The notes under the pieces: generated by a model | Database searches by the model: none | What the model saw: the letters and a program-made list of their open reading frames with translations, nothing else | What the model was told of the DNA's origin: nothing | Shown here: positions 8,397 through 17,843 of the stretch, in pieces | How positions within the stretch are numbered: position 1 is the first letter of the stretch | Layout of the letters: each line of letters opens with the position of its first letter | Translations under genes and position numbers: made by a program | Assembly (NCBI GenBank): GCA_937907485.1 | Contig: CALESR010000096.1 | Coordinates: 1-27,398 of the forward strand | Direction: 5' to 3' | DNA: 27,398 bases | Source: an uncultured Paracoccaceae bacterium | Lineage (GTDB): Bacteria; Pseudomonadota; Alphaproteobacteria; Rhodobacterales; Rhodobacteraceae

Positions 8397-8905
8397 TCTC
8401 TACCCTTTTGCGTGCGCTTTTCGTGCGCGGCGGCGCCGTCGAATTGGGTCGCGTCGGTGTGGAGGTCGCGGGCGCCCTGCGCCCCAATGCGACTCGGCAG
8501 ATGGAACTAGGCCACGAGGCCTTCTCCGCCGCGCAGCAGGCCTATGCGGCCGAGTTTCAGCACGCCAACCGCAGCGGATTCGACTCGCTGATCGACGGAC
8601 TCAACCGCCTGCCGCGTCCGCTTCTGGCGCTGGCGACGCCGGGGCTCTTTGCCTATGCAATGGTTGATCCCGCCGGGTTTTCCGTGCGGATGCAGGGGCT
8701 TGCCTTTGTCCCCGAACCCCTGTGGTGGCTTCTGGGCGCTGTCGTAGCCTTCTATTTCGGCGCCCGCGAGTCGCACTACTTGCGCGAAAACCGCCCGCAA
8801 CCGCAACCCGCCCCGGTCCCGCGCACGCCCGAACCCGCCAGCGCCGCGCGGCCCAACCCGGCGCTGCAAGATTGGCGCGCCACCACCGAGATCGACCGCA
8901 GCTGA
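8387..8905 (+). CDS. Holin of the gene-transfer-agent-release type
   Basis: A 172-residue protein. It starts inside the end of the endolysin gene, with GAAAGGA upstream of the ATG at 8387. Membrane segments are seen at about 82-98 (LLALATPGLFAYAMV) and 110-128 (EPLWWLLGAVVAFYFGAR); the N-terminus may be amphipathic. The motif PEPLWWLLGA and the proline-rich charged tail match my recollection of the three-segment holin family for gene-transfer-agent release. Its role would be to make inner-membrane holes that let the endolysin reach the cell wall. Overlap with the endolysin gene suggests translational coupling. Confidence 0.8.
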   Translation: MGLISTLLRALFVRGGAVELGRVGVEVAGALRPNATRQMELGHEAFSAAQQAYAAEFQHANRSGFDSLIDGLNRLPRPLLALATPGLFAYAMVDPAGFSVRMQGLAFVPEPLWWLLGAVVAFYFGARESHYLRENRPQPQPAPVPRTPEPASAARPNPALQDWRATTEIDRS

Positions 8906-8910
8906 CCCGA

Positions 8911-8980
8911 TCTTTGCTCTCCAAATATCCTCAAGGGGGCGAGGCCGCAGGCCGAGCGGGGGCAGAATGCCCCCTTCTTC
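8911..8980 (+). terminator. Intergenic element with GC-rich hairpin, likely terminator after the lysis genes
   Basis: The segment starts with CTCCAAATATCC (8919-8930) followed by a G run. It ends in GGGGGCA (8958-8964), loop GAA and TGCCCCC (8968-8974), then TTCTTCC. The perfect 7-bp stem with a pyrimidine-rich tail resembles a weak intrinsic terminator. The CTCCAAATATCC head is, from my knowledge of the group, a recurrent intergenic element in Rhodobacterales genomes. Confidence 0.55.
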
Positions 8981-9048
8981 CTGCCCCGCGCGCCGGTGTC
9001 GCAGCCTTGGCCCTATGCGCGCGCATCGCGGCGCGCTATATCGGGGCC

Positions 9049-11022
9049 ATGATTACAGAACTCGGACACTACGCCCTCATCCTGGCCTTTGGCCTGTCGA
9101 TCCTGCAAACGGTGGTGCCGCTGGTCGGCGCCCAGCGCGGCTGGGCCGACTGGATGGCCGCCGCGGGGCCGCTGGCCAGCGCACAATTCGCGTTGATTGC
9201 GCTCAGCTTTGCCGCGCTGACCTGGGCCTTTATTGGGTCGGATTTCTCGGTCGTGCTGGTGATCGAGAACTCGCATACGCTCAAACCGTTACTCTACAAA
9301 CTCTCGGGCGTCTGGGGCAACCATGAGGGCTCGTTGCTGCTCTGGGTGCTGATTCTGGCGTTGTTCGGCGCTTGTGCTGCGTGGTTTGGCGGCAATCTGC
9401 CCGCGACCCTGCAAGCGCGGGTGCTGGCGGTGCAGGGCTCGATCGGAGCGGCCTTCATCGCCTTTACGCTCTTCACCTCGAACCCGTTTCTGCGCACCGA
9501 TGTCCCGCCCTTCGACGGCCGCGACCTGAACCCCTTGCTGCAAGACCCTGGCCTCGCCTTTCATCCGCCCTTCCTTTACCTCGGTTATGTCGGACTGAGC
9601 ATGGCGTTCTCGTTTGCCGTTGCCGCGCTGATCGAGGGCAAGGTCGATGCCGCCTGGGGCCGTTGGGTGCGCCCCTGGACGCTGGCGGCCTGGATTTGCC
9701 TGACCATCGGCATCGCTCTGGGATCGTGGTGGGCCTATTATGAACTCGGCTGGGGCGGTTTCTGGTTCTGGGATCCGGTCGAGAATGCCTCCTTCATGCC
9801 GTGGCTCTTTGCCACTGCGGTGTTGCATTCGGCGATCGTGGTGGAAAAGCGCGAGACGCTGAAGGCTTGGACGATTCTGCTGGCGATCCTCGGCTTTGGG
9901 TTCAGCTTGATGGGCACCTTCATCGTGCGCTCGGGCGTCATCACCTCGGTGCATGCCTTTGCCTCGGACCCAGAGCGCGGTGTTTTCATCCTGCTGATCT
10001 TTGCCGTGTTTGTCGGCGGTGCCCTGACACTGTTCGCCCTGCGCGGCGCTGCGTTGGAGGCCAAGGGCGTCTTCGCTCTCGTCAGCCGCGAATCGGCGCT
10101 GGTTTTGAACAACGTGCTGCTGGCCGTGGCCTCGTTCGTGGTCTTTGTCGGCACGATGTGGCCATTGGTCAGCGAGTTGGCCTTTGGCCGAGTGCTGTCG
10201 GTCGGCGCGCCGTTCTTTGACGCGGCCTTTACCCCCTTCATGGTGGCCCTGGCCATCGTGTTGCCGGTTGGGGCGATTTTGCCGTGGAAACGCGGTTCGC
10301 TGGGGCGGGCGATGCGGGCGCAGTCCGGGATTGCCGCGCTGGCACTTGCGCTTGGCGGGCTTGCCTTTGCCCTCCAGACCGGGCGTTCGGCGCTGGTGCC
10401 GGTGGGCGCGGCACTGGGGCTCTGGCTGGTGCTGGGGGCCTTGGCCGACCTCTGGGGCCGCTCGGGCCGGCAGGGCGTTATCCAACGGCTGGGACGCATG
10501 GCCCGGCTGCCACGCGCTGATTGGGGCAAAGCGACCGCCCATGCCGGGCTGGGCGTCACGATCTTCGCCGTCGCCGCCGTCACCGGCTGGTCGACCGAGG
10601 ATATCCGCGTGGCACAACTGGGCGAGAGTTTCGAGCATGAGGGTTATACCGTCACCCTGACCGATGTGCAGCGGGTGCAGGGGCCGAACTGGATCTCCAC
10701 CACTGGCTATGTAGACGTGCACCAGAACGGCGTGCTGGTCGCACAACTGGAACCGGAAAAGCGGGTCTATCCCGCCGCCGGTATGCCGACGACCGAGGCG
10801 GCGATCGACTATTCGCTGACGCGCGACCTCTATATTGCGCTGGGAGATCCGCAGGATGGCGGTGGCTGGGCACTGCGCACCTACGTCAAGCCGTTTGCCA
10901 GTTGGCTCTGGCTTGGGGCGGCGCTGATGGCATTGGGCGGGCTGGTCTCGCTGAGCGACCGGCGTTATCGGCTGGCGGCGGGGGCGCGCAAGGCGCCTGC
11001 CATTGCCACCCCGGCGGAGTAG
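9049..11022 (+). CDS. ccmF: Cytochrome c heme lyase subunit CcmF
   Basis: A 657-residue multi-pass membrane protein that ligates heme to apocytochrome c on the periplasmic side. The ATG at 9049 opens onto the first membrane helix. The tryptophan-rich heme-binding segment WGGFWFWDPVEN is at 235-246. All four histidines used in the E. coli protein have counterparts: H172 (AFHPPF) and H302 (VHAFA) on the periplasmic side, H260 (VLHSAI) and H498 (TAHAGLG) in the membrane. NHEGS with H92 is also conserved. It has a normal length and lies 5 bp from ccmH. The frame stays open upstream of 9049 only through non-coding sequence and the holin gene. Confidence 0.96.
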   Translation: MITELGHYALILAFGLSILQTVVPLVGAQRGWADWMAAAGPLASAQFALIALSFAALTWAFIGSDFSVVLVIENSHTLKPLLYKLSGVWGNHEGSLLLWVLILALFGACAAWFGGNLPATLQARVLAVQGSIGAAFIAFTLFTSNPFLRTDVPPFDGRDLNPLLQDPGLAFHPPFLYLGYVGLSMAFSFAVAALIEGKVDAAWGRWVRPWTLAAWICLTIGIALGSWWAYYELGWGGFWFWDPVENASFMPWLFATAVLHSAIVVEKRETLKAWTILLAILGFGFSLMGTFIVRSGVITSVHAFASDPERGVFILLIFAVFVGGALTLFALRGAALEAKGVFALVSRESALVLNNVLLAVASFVVFVGTMWPLVSELAFGRVLSVGAPFFDAAFTPFMVALAIVLPVGAILPWKRGSLGRAMRAQSGIAALALALGGLAFALQTGRSALVPVGAALGLWLVLGALADLWGRSGRQGVIQRLGRMARLPRADWGKATAHAGLGVTIFAVAAVTGWSTEDIRVAQLGESFEHEGYTVTLTDVQRVQGPNWISTTGYVDVHQNGVLVAQLEPEKRVYPAAGMPTTEAAIDYSLTRDLYIALGDPQDGGGWALRTYVKPFASWLWLGAALMALGGLVSLSDRRYRLAAGARKAPAIATPAE

Positions 11023-11027
11023 GGGTG

Positions 11028-11468
11028 ATGCGCCATCTGGTCTGGGCCCTTTGTCTGATTGCCAGCCCGCTCTTTGCGGTGCAACCCGATGAAATCCTTG
11101 CCGACCCCGCGCTCGAAGCCAGAGCGCGCGGCATCACCGCCGGGCTGCGATGTGTCGTCTGCCGCAATGAGAGCGTGGATGATTCCAACGCCGAGATCGC
11201 CCGCGATATCCGCTTGATGGTGCGCGAGCGGCTGGTGGCGGGCGACAGTGACGAGGAGGCCGTGCAATACATGGTCGACCGCTTTGGCGAATTTGTACTG
11301 CTGACACCGCGTGCGACCGGTTCGAACCTGATCCTGTGGGTGGCGGGGCCGGCGCTGTTGCTGATCGGTCTGGGCATCGCCGTCACCTCGATCCGCCGCC
11401 GCCGCCCCACGACCGACGGGCTCAGCGCAGAAGAAGAGACCCGCTTGCGCCAATTGCTTGACGAGTGA
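11028..11468 (+). CDS. ccmH: Cytochrome c maturation thiol-reducing protein CcmH
   Basis: A 146-residue protein with a signal peptide (about 1-17), the redox motif LRC42VVC45 followed by RNESV, a membrane anchor at about 104-122 and a short charged cytoplasmic tail. It keeps the CxxCH cysteines of apocytochrome c reduced for heme attachment and works with CcmF. The ATG at 11028 lies 5 bp past the ccmF stop, with a G-rich ribosome site over that stop, so the two are co-transcribed. The second domain of the longer enterobacterial CcmH is absent, as is usual in alphaproteobacteria, where CcmI is separate. Confidence 0.95.
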   Translation: MRHLVWALCLIASPLFAVQPDEILADPALEARARGITAGLRCVVCRNESVDDSNAEIARDIRLMVRERLVAGDSDEEAVQYMVDRFGEFVLLTPRATGSNLILWVAGPALLLIGLGIAVTSIRRRRPTTDGLSAEEETRLRQLLDE

Positions 11469-11537
11469 CGTCGGGTTGTGGCTTTGCGCCGCGAGCTGCG
11501 CCCGGATAAGCTGCGCCAAATCCCCGCGGAGGCCACA

Positions 11538-12314
11538 ATGATCTACAAGACGCTCATCGTCACCGAAGAGGCCGGGGTTGGCCTCATCACACTGAACCGT
11601 CCGACGCTGATGAATGCACTCAATGCGCAGATGCGCGCTGAGATCACTGCTGCGGTTCGCGATCTGGGCACACGCATGCGGGTGCTGGTCATCACGGGCG
11701 AGGGGCGGGCCTTTTGCTCAGGGCAGGATCTGGGTGACGGAGCCTCGGTCAACGATCTCGATCTGGGGCGTATCCTGCGCGAAGAATACGAGCCCATGCT
11801 GCGGGCGATCTACGACTGCCCGGTGCCGGTGATTTCGGCGGTCAATGGCGCGGCGGCAGGGGCGGGGGCCAACCTCGCGCTGGCGGCAGATGTGGTGATC
11901 GCCGCGCAATCGGCCGTGTTCCTGCAAGCCTTCTCGCGCATCGGTCTGATTCCTGACGCCGGGGGCACCTATTGGCTGCCCCGTCTGGTGGGGTTCGCCC
12001 GCGCAATGGGGCAGGCACTGTTTGCCGAGAAGGTGACAGCCGACGACGCGCAATCGATGGGGTTGATCTGGGCCTCGGTGCCCGACGACCGCTTTGCCGC
12101 AGAATGGCGCGCGCGGGCCAACCAACTGGCCAGTGGCCCGACGCTGGCTTATGGTGCGATCAAGCGCGCACTCAGGGCCTCGATGACCAATGACGTCGAT
12201 ACGCAACTGGACACCGAGGCGCGGTTGCAAGAGGACATGGGCACCACCCGCGATTTCCGCGAAGGGGTGATGGCCTTTCTTGAAAAGCGCCCGGCCCGGT
12301 TTCAAGGCCGCTGA
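11538..12314 (+). CDS. Enoyl-CoA hydratase/isomerase family protein, PaaG-like
   Basis: A 258-residue crotonase-fold enzyme. The oxyanion-hole segments GRAFCSGQDLGD (about 57-68) and NGAAAGAGANLALA (about 105-118) are present, and the acidic catalytic residue lies in LIPDAGGTYWLPRLVG. The C-terminus (DTQLDTEARLQ, then REGVMAFLEKR) closely resembles E. coli PaaG, the isomerase of ring-epoxidised phenylacetyl-CoA. Other crotonases share much of this, so a general beta-oxidation role is possible. No other phenylacetate genes are nearby. GCGGAGG precedes the ATG at 11538. Confidence 0.8.
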   Translation: MIYKTLIVTEEAGVGLITLNRPTLMNALNAQMRAEITAAVRDLGTRMRVLVITGEGRAFCSGQDLGDGASVNDLDLGRILREEYEPMLRAIYDCPVPVISAVNGAAAGAGANLALAADVVIAAQSAVFLQAFSRIGLIPDAGGTYWLPRLVGFARAMGQALFAEKVTADDAQSMGLIWASVPDDRFAAEWRARANQLASGPTLAYGAIKRALRASMTNDVDTQLDTEARLQEDMGTTRDFREGVMAFLEKRPARFQGR

Positions 12315-12363
12315 GCGACAGCAGTTTAGGGCGCACCCCTTGCAGGGGGGGGGCCGGAAAGCT

Positions 12364-12381
12364 AAGTCTTGGTCAAGACTT
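12364..12381. promoter_or_regulatory. Perfect inverted repeat in the clpP leader
   Basis: AAGTCTT (12364-12370), GGTC and AAGACTT (12375-12381) form a perfect 7-bp stem or operator 43 bases before the clpP start. Upstream, CTTGCA (12339-12344) and CTAAGT (12362-12367) with 17 bases between could be a heat-shock-type promoter, but the match is weak. Confidence 0.4.
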
Positions 12382-12424
12382 GTCCCCTAACATGGCACCC
12401 AACGCCAGCAACGAGGCCCGAGCA

Positions 12425-13051
12425 ATGCGCGATCCGGTTGAAACCTACATGAACCTCGTCCCGATGGTGGTCGAACAGACCAGCCGGGGCGAGCGTGCCT
12501 ATGACATCTTCTCGCGCCTGCTCAAGGAGCGCATCATCTTCGTCACCGGGCCCGTGCATGACAGCATGGCGACGCTGATCGTCGCACAGTTGCTGCACCT
12601 CGAGGCCGAGAATCCGTCCAAGGAAATCTCGATGTATATCAACAGCCCCGGTGGTGTCGTCACCTCGGGTCTGTCGATCTATGACACCATGCAATACATC
12701 CGGCCCAAGGTCTCGACCATGGTGATCGGGCAGGCGGCCTCGATGGGCTCGCTGCTGCTCGCGGCCGGTGAGAAAGGCATGCGCTTCTCGCTGCCCAACA
12801 GCCGGATCATGGTGCACCAGCCCTCGGGCGGGTTCCAGGGGCAGGCGACCGACATTTCCATCCACGCACGCGAGATCCTCGATCTGCGCGAGCGGCTGAA
12901 CCAGATTTATGTCAAGCACTGTGGCCAGACCCTGAAAAAGGTCGAAGCCGCGCTTGAGCGTGACAACTTCATGACCCCGGAAGCCGCAAGGGACTGGGGC
13001 CTGATCGACCAGATCTTTGACAAGCGCGACGCGGGCACCCCCGCGGCATAA
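12425..13051 (+). CDS. clpP: ATP-dependent Clp protease proteolytic subunit
   Basis: A 208-residue serine peptidase that forms the barrel of the ClpXP protease. The catalytic triad is S106 (QAASMGS), H131 (IMVHQPSGG) and D180 (ERDNF), with the spacing of the E. coli enzyme. The start at 12425 (MRDPVETYMN) is preferred because an ACGAGG ribosome site lies 8 bases upstream and the protein then begins as in related species. An in-frame ATG at 12392 would add 11 residues and cannot be excluded. clpX follows after 114 bp. Confidence 0.97.
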   Translation: MRDPVETYMNLVPMVVEQTSRGERAYDIFSRLLKERIIFVTGPVHDSMATLIVAQLLHLEAENPSKEISMYINSPGGVVTSGLSIYDTMQYIRPKVSTMVIGQAASMGSLLLAAGEKGMRFSLPNSRIMVHQPSGGFQGQATDISIHAREILDLRERLNQIYVKHCGQTLKKVEAALERDNFMTPEAARDWGLIDQIFDKRDAGTPAA

Positions 13052-13165
13052 GTGAACCGGGTAGGCGGGGCTGATTTTTGCCATTGTCCCCGCCCGCCCG
13101 CTGTCCTAACGTCAGGAAAACGACCCGTCAGAAGGTCAGAACCGACTACGAGCACGAGGTGTCGA

Positions 13166-14437
<1,272 letters not shown>

Positions 14438-14460
14438 CGTAAGCAGGCCTGTTAGATCCA

Positions 14461-14490
14461 ACGCCCCGGAGCATCTCTCCGGGGCGTTTT
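14461..14490 (+). terminator. Rho-independent terminator of clpX
   Basis: ACGCCCCGGAG (14461-14471), loop CATCT and CTCCGGGGCGT (14477-14487) make an 11-bp perfect stem followed by TTTT. It ends at the last base of the convergent decarboxylase gene and so separates the two units. Confidence 0.92.
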
Positions 14491-16040
14491 CATGCTGTCA
14501 CATCCGGCCTGCGCACCTCGACCAGCCGTGGGCCACGAGCCGCAGCGATCACGCCGGGCAGATCGGCATCGGTGGCGCGTGCATAGGGCAGGCCCATCGC
14601 GGCTGCCAGCGCCGCCATTTCGGGCGCTGACGGGGTGCAGCCGATCACCGCGGCCCCGGCCTGCCGCATCGCACTGGCAATTTCGCCGAACCCGTTGTTG
14701 TTGAAAACGACGAAGGTAATGTCCAGATCCTCATCCAAGGCTGTGCGCAACTCGCCGGGGTGGAACATCAATCCGCCGTCACCGGTCAGGCAGATCACCC
14801 GCCGCCCCGGCGCAGCCAGCGCCGCCCCGACGGCGGCCCCGGTGGCAAAACCCAGCGCGCCATAGCCGGTGGCGGCGTTGAACCATCCTTCGGCGCTGTC
14901 GTGGCTGTAGTACAGGTTCCCAGCATAGGCGATTTGCGTCGAGTCGCCGACCAAAATTGCGCCCGGAAAGCCCTCGCGCAGCGAGACCAGCAACCGCACC
15001 TCGTCTTGATAAGCCGGTTCGAGGGCAGCAAAGGCGGCCTCGCGCACCATCGCAGCACGCTCGGCACCCTGTGCAGCAGGGCTGGGCGGGGCAAGCGCGG
15101 GCAGGATCGACGCGGCATCCGCCTGCAGTGTCAACGCGGCGTGATGGCGGGCCAGTTGCGCCCCATCGATATCGATGCGGATCATCCCCGAAAGATCAGG
15201 CATGCCACCGACTGCATACATGTCGCAATCCGTGGGGCCCAGTTCGGACCCGACCACCAGCAGTTGGTCGCTCTCTCGGATCAACTTGCGCACTGGCTCC
15301 AACGAGGGCGAGGCCGGCACCGTCAACGGGTGCCCGTGAAGCAGGCCGCGCGCATTGGCGGTCAGGATCACCGGCGCGCCCAAGGCCTCGGCCAGCGCCT
15401 GCAGTTGCGGCCCGGCGCGCCGACAGCCACCCCCCGCGAGGATCAGCGGCCGCTTGGCGGCGCGCAGACGCGCTCGCGCCTTGGCGGGATCGGGCAACAC
15501 GGGCACCGGGTGCGCCAGTCGCGCCGCTTGTGGCGCCTCGGCAGCCATCAGGTCGAGCGGAATCTCCAGATGCACAGGGCCGCCGCGCCCGGTGGTCAGT
15601 GCACGTCCCGCTTGCGCCAACAAGCCCGGCAGGGCCTTTGGGTCCTCCAGATGCAACGCAGGGCCCAAGGTGCGAGTAATCGCGCGCTGATCGGGCAATT
15701 CGTGCAGATAGCCTAGACCCTTGCCGAGCGTCTCGCGCCGATTGACGCCGGAAATCACCAACATCGGCACCGAATCCGCCCGGGCCTGGGCCATCGGGGT
15801 CAAGATGTTCGTCACGCCGGGTCCTGTAATGACTAGTGCCACACCAAAGCGCCCGCTGACCCGCGCATAACCATCGGCCATGAAACCCGCGCCGGCTTCG
15901 TGCCGCGCGGTGACGTGGCGAATGCCGGACTCGGCCAGCGCCCGATAGAGTTCGATGGTATGCACGCCGGGAATACCGAAGACGACCTCGACTCGCTCGG
16001 ATTTAAGCCAGTTTACAAGGGTTTGTGCGACAGTATTCAT
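14490..16040 (-). CDS. aruI: AruI-like 5-guanidino-2-oxopentanoate (2-ketoarginine) decarboxylase
   Basis: A 516-residue thiamine-diphosphate enzyme. E48 in ARHEAGAGFMADGYARV is the cofactor-activating glutamate. The diphosphate-binding motif begins at G420-D-G422 and ends at NNN near 446-448. The N-terminal stretch FGIPGVHTIELYRAL and LGYLHELPDQRA match the group annotated as 5-guanidino-2-oxopentanoate decarboxylase rather than acetolactate synthase. In Pseudomonas AruI converts 2-ketoarginine to 4-guanidinobutyraldehyde in the arginine transaminase pathway. The start codon overlaps the stop of the upstream aminotransferase gene (ATGA), which strengthens the reading. A different 2-oxoacid substrate remains possible. 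Confidence 0.82.
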   Translation of the reverse strand: MNTVAQTLVNWLKSERVEVVFGIPGVHTIELYRALAESGIRHVTARHEAGAGFMADGYARVSGRFGVALVITGPGVTNILTPMAQARADSVPMLVISGVNRRETLGKGLGYLHELPDQRAITRTLGPALHLEDPKALPGLLAQAGRALTTGRGGPVHLEIPLDLMAAEAPQAARLAHPVPVLPDPAKARARLRAAKRPLILAGGGCRRAGPQLQALAEALGAPVILTANARGLLHGHPLTVPASPSLEPVRKLIRESDQLLVVGSELGPTDCDMYAVGGMPDLSGMIRIDIDGAQLARHHAALTLQADAASILPALAPPSPAAQGAERAAMVREAAFAALEPAYQDEVRLLVSLREGFPGAILVGDSTQIAYAGNLYYSHDSAEGWFNAATGYGALGFATGAAVGAALAAPGRRVICLTGDGGLMFHPGELRTALDEDLDITFVVFNNNGFGEIASAMRQAGAAVIGCTPSAPEMAALAAAMGLPYARATDADLPGVIAAARGPRLVEVRRPDVTA

Positions 16041-17215
16041 TTAGTGTTCCGCAGCGCATAGGCGCGTAGCCGGGCGCAGGCCTCGCGCGTGTCATCGTCT
16101 GATGCGTTAAGCGCCACCCGCAGCCAGCCTTCCAGCGCGCTGCCAAATGATGAACCGGGCATCATCGCGACATCGGCCTGTTCCAGAATGTCGAGTGCCA
16201 AACTACGGGAATCGTTGGACAAGGCGCGAACGTCGAGCAGAGCGAACATCCCTGCCTCGGGCCGGTGAACCCGCAGGCCGGCAATTCCGTGCAATTCGTC
16301 CTCGATGATCCGTGCCCGGTGCGCCATGCGTTCGGCCATGCCCCGCGCCAGTGTCGGCGGGGCGCTGACGGCCTCGGCGGTCATGTCGGCGATGAAAGGT
16401 TGCGAGCCAAAGAGCATGGTTTCCGAAAGCGGTAAGGCGCGCCGGCAGAATTCGGCCGGGCCGACGGCCCAACCAGACCGAAACCCGGGACTTGCGTGGC
16501 TTTTCGAGATCGAGGCGGTGCAAATCGTGCGCTCTTCAAATGCGGGATCGGACAGTGCTGAGGTGAAGGGGCGCCCGTCATGGGTCAAGTCGCCGTAAAC
16601 CTCGTCGGACACGATCCACAGATCATGCCGCTGCGCCAGTTCTCCTATCGCGCGCAACCCGTCGGGTTGCAGGATCGCACCGGTCGGATTGTGCGGCGAG
16701 TTGAGGAAGATCACTCGGGTCTTTTCGGTTATTTTTTCGTCAACATCAATTGCTTGCAGGCGAAACTTCATGTCCTGCCTCAGTGCAACCGGAACCGGAA
16801 CCGCCCCGGAGACACGGATGATTCCCTCATAGGTCGCATACATCGGGTCGCCGAGGATCACCTCGCAGCCCGGCTCGCAGAGAGCCGAGAACACCAGAAA
16901 CAGCGATGTCTGTGTGCCGGGCAGGCAGAGGAAACGGTCAGTCTGGATATCGCGGCCCAACAGTGCAGTGTAACGCTTTGACAAGGCGTTCAAAAGCGAG
17001 GATTCGCCCCGTCCATTGGAATACCCGGTTCGCCCAGCTCGCATCGCAGTGCAGGCGGTTTCGATCAGATCAGTCGGGGTCGGTACATCGGGTTCGCCGA
17101 TGGTCAGATTTATGACCGGGTGCCCCATCGCGGCGCGGCGTTGCGCGGCGGCGTTGAGCACCCATTTGTCCGATCCCAACCCCGCGAGGCGCTCGGTCAC
17201 ACTGGCGTATCGCAT
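16037..17215 (-). CDS. aruH: AruH-like arginine aminotransferase (class I/II PLP enzyme)
   Basis: A 392-residue fold-type I aminotransferase. The PLP lysine is K238 in SISKSHA, with N172-SPHNP and D204 (IVSDEVY) as further cofactor contacts. The N-terminus (MRYASVTERLAG), the LNSPHNPTGA segment and SKSHAxxGFRxGW resemble Pseudomonas AruH, arginine:pyruvate transaminase. The product, 2-ketoarginine, would be the substrate of the next gene. It begins one base after the TetR gene stop and overlaps the decarboxylase by 4 bases, so it is translated from the same message. Substrate assignment rests largely on the neighbour. Confidence 0.8.
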   Translation of the reverse strand: MRYASVTERLAGLGSDKWVLNAAAQRRAAMGHPVINLTIGEPDVPTPTDLIETACTAMRAGRTGYSNGRGESSLLNALSKRYTALLGRDIQTDRFLCLPGTQTSLFLVFSALCEPGCEVILGDPMYATYEGIIRVSGAVPVPVALRQDMKFRLQAIDVDEKITEKTRVIFLNSPHNPTGAILQPDGLRAIGELAQRHDLWIVSDEVYGDLTHDGRPFTSALSDPAFEERTICTASISKSHASPGFRSGWAVGPAEFCRRALPLSETMLFGSQPFIADMTAEAVSAPPTLARGMAERMAHRARIIEDELHGIAGLRVHRPEAGMFALLDVRALSNDSRSLALDILEQADVAMMPGSSFGSALEGWLRVALNASDDDTREACARLRAYALRNTK

Positions 17216-17216
17216 G

Positions 17217-17843
17217 TCAGTCCTTTGCGAATTCTATCTGAAGAAGGCTCTCGAACGAATTGATTGCAATGGTTTTCAACTCGCCGGGGGCGAAATGGTC
17301 GGGCAGGGCGCCGGCCTCGATCCAGAGGCCATCGAGCAGCGCATTGCCCGCGATGGCCAAGGCCCGACTGTCGACCACGGACCGTCCTTTGACGTGCAGG
17401 GCGTCACGGATCAACCCCTCCAGTCTGTCGCGGAATGCCAAATAGGTCGCCTGGTGCACCGAGCGCATTGAAGGGTCGCGCGCGACCTGCTGCATGGAGG
17501 CCGACCAAAGCGACACGGCGCGCGGATCGGTCACCGGTGCGGAAACCGATGCGGCGATGAAACCGGCCAACCGGGCCAGCGGGTCATCGGGCAAGCGGTC
17601 GAGAGAGGCAGCGCTGGCCTCGGTCAAGCTGGTCATCAGCGCCTCATGGGCAGCGGCGATCAGGTCTTCTTTGGTGGTGAAATAATGCCGGATCAGCCCC
17701 GGTGTTACCCCCGCCCGCACCGCGATGGCGCGCACAGTGGCGGCCTCGCTGCCGCCTTCAGCGATCAGGTCCAACGTTGCTTCGATCAGCGCGGCCCGCC
17801 GGGCCTCGCCGCCGACGCGAACTTGAGGGCGGCGGGGTGTCAT
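17217..17843 (-). CDS. TetR-family transcriptional regulator
   Basis: A 208-residue protein with an N-terminal DNA-binding domain: ALIEATLDLIAEGGSEAATVRAIAVRAG, then a recognition helix ending in LIRHYFTTKEDLIAAA. The rest is an alpha-helical ligand-binding domain. The start at 17843 overlaps the stop of the upstream hydrolase gene by 4 bases (ATGA); the frame extends further upstream but only inside that gene. Being second in a four-gene catabolic operon, it probably senses a pathway compound and controls this operon. The palindrome at 18727-18750 is its most likely target (inference). Confidence 0.93.
   Translation of the reverse strand: MTPRRPQVRVGGEARRAALIEATLDLIAEGGSEAATVRAIAVRAGVTPGLIRHYFTTKEDLIAAAHEALMTSLTEASAASLDRLPDDPLARLAGFIAASVSAPVTDPRAVSLWSASMQQVARDPSMRSVHQATYLAFRDRLEGLIRDALHVKGRSVVDSRALAIAGNALLDGLWIEAGALPDHFAPGELKTIAINSFESLLQIEFAKD

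Noticed and set aside
7785..8905. Prophage remnant
   Set aside because: Only an endolysin and a holin are present, with no integrase, capsid or attachment repeats. The pair matches a gene-transfer-agent lysis module better.
9289..10746. 485-codon minus-strand open frame opposite ccmF
   Set aside because: The low-complexity His/Arg/Gln/Gly-rich product and full overlap with ccmF, where all catalytic histidines are present, argue against it.
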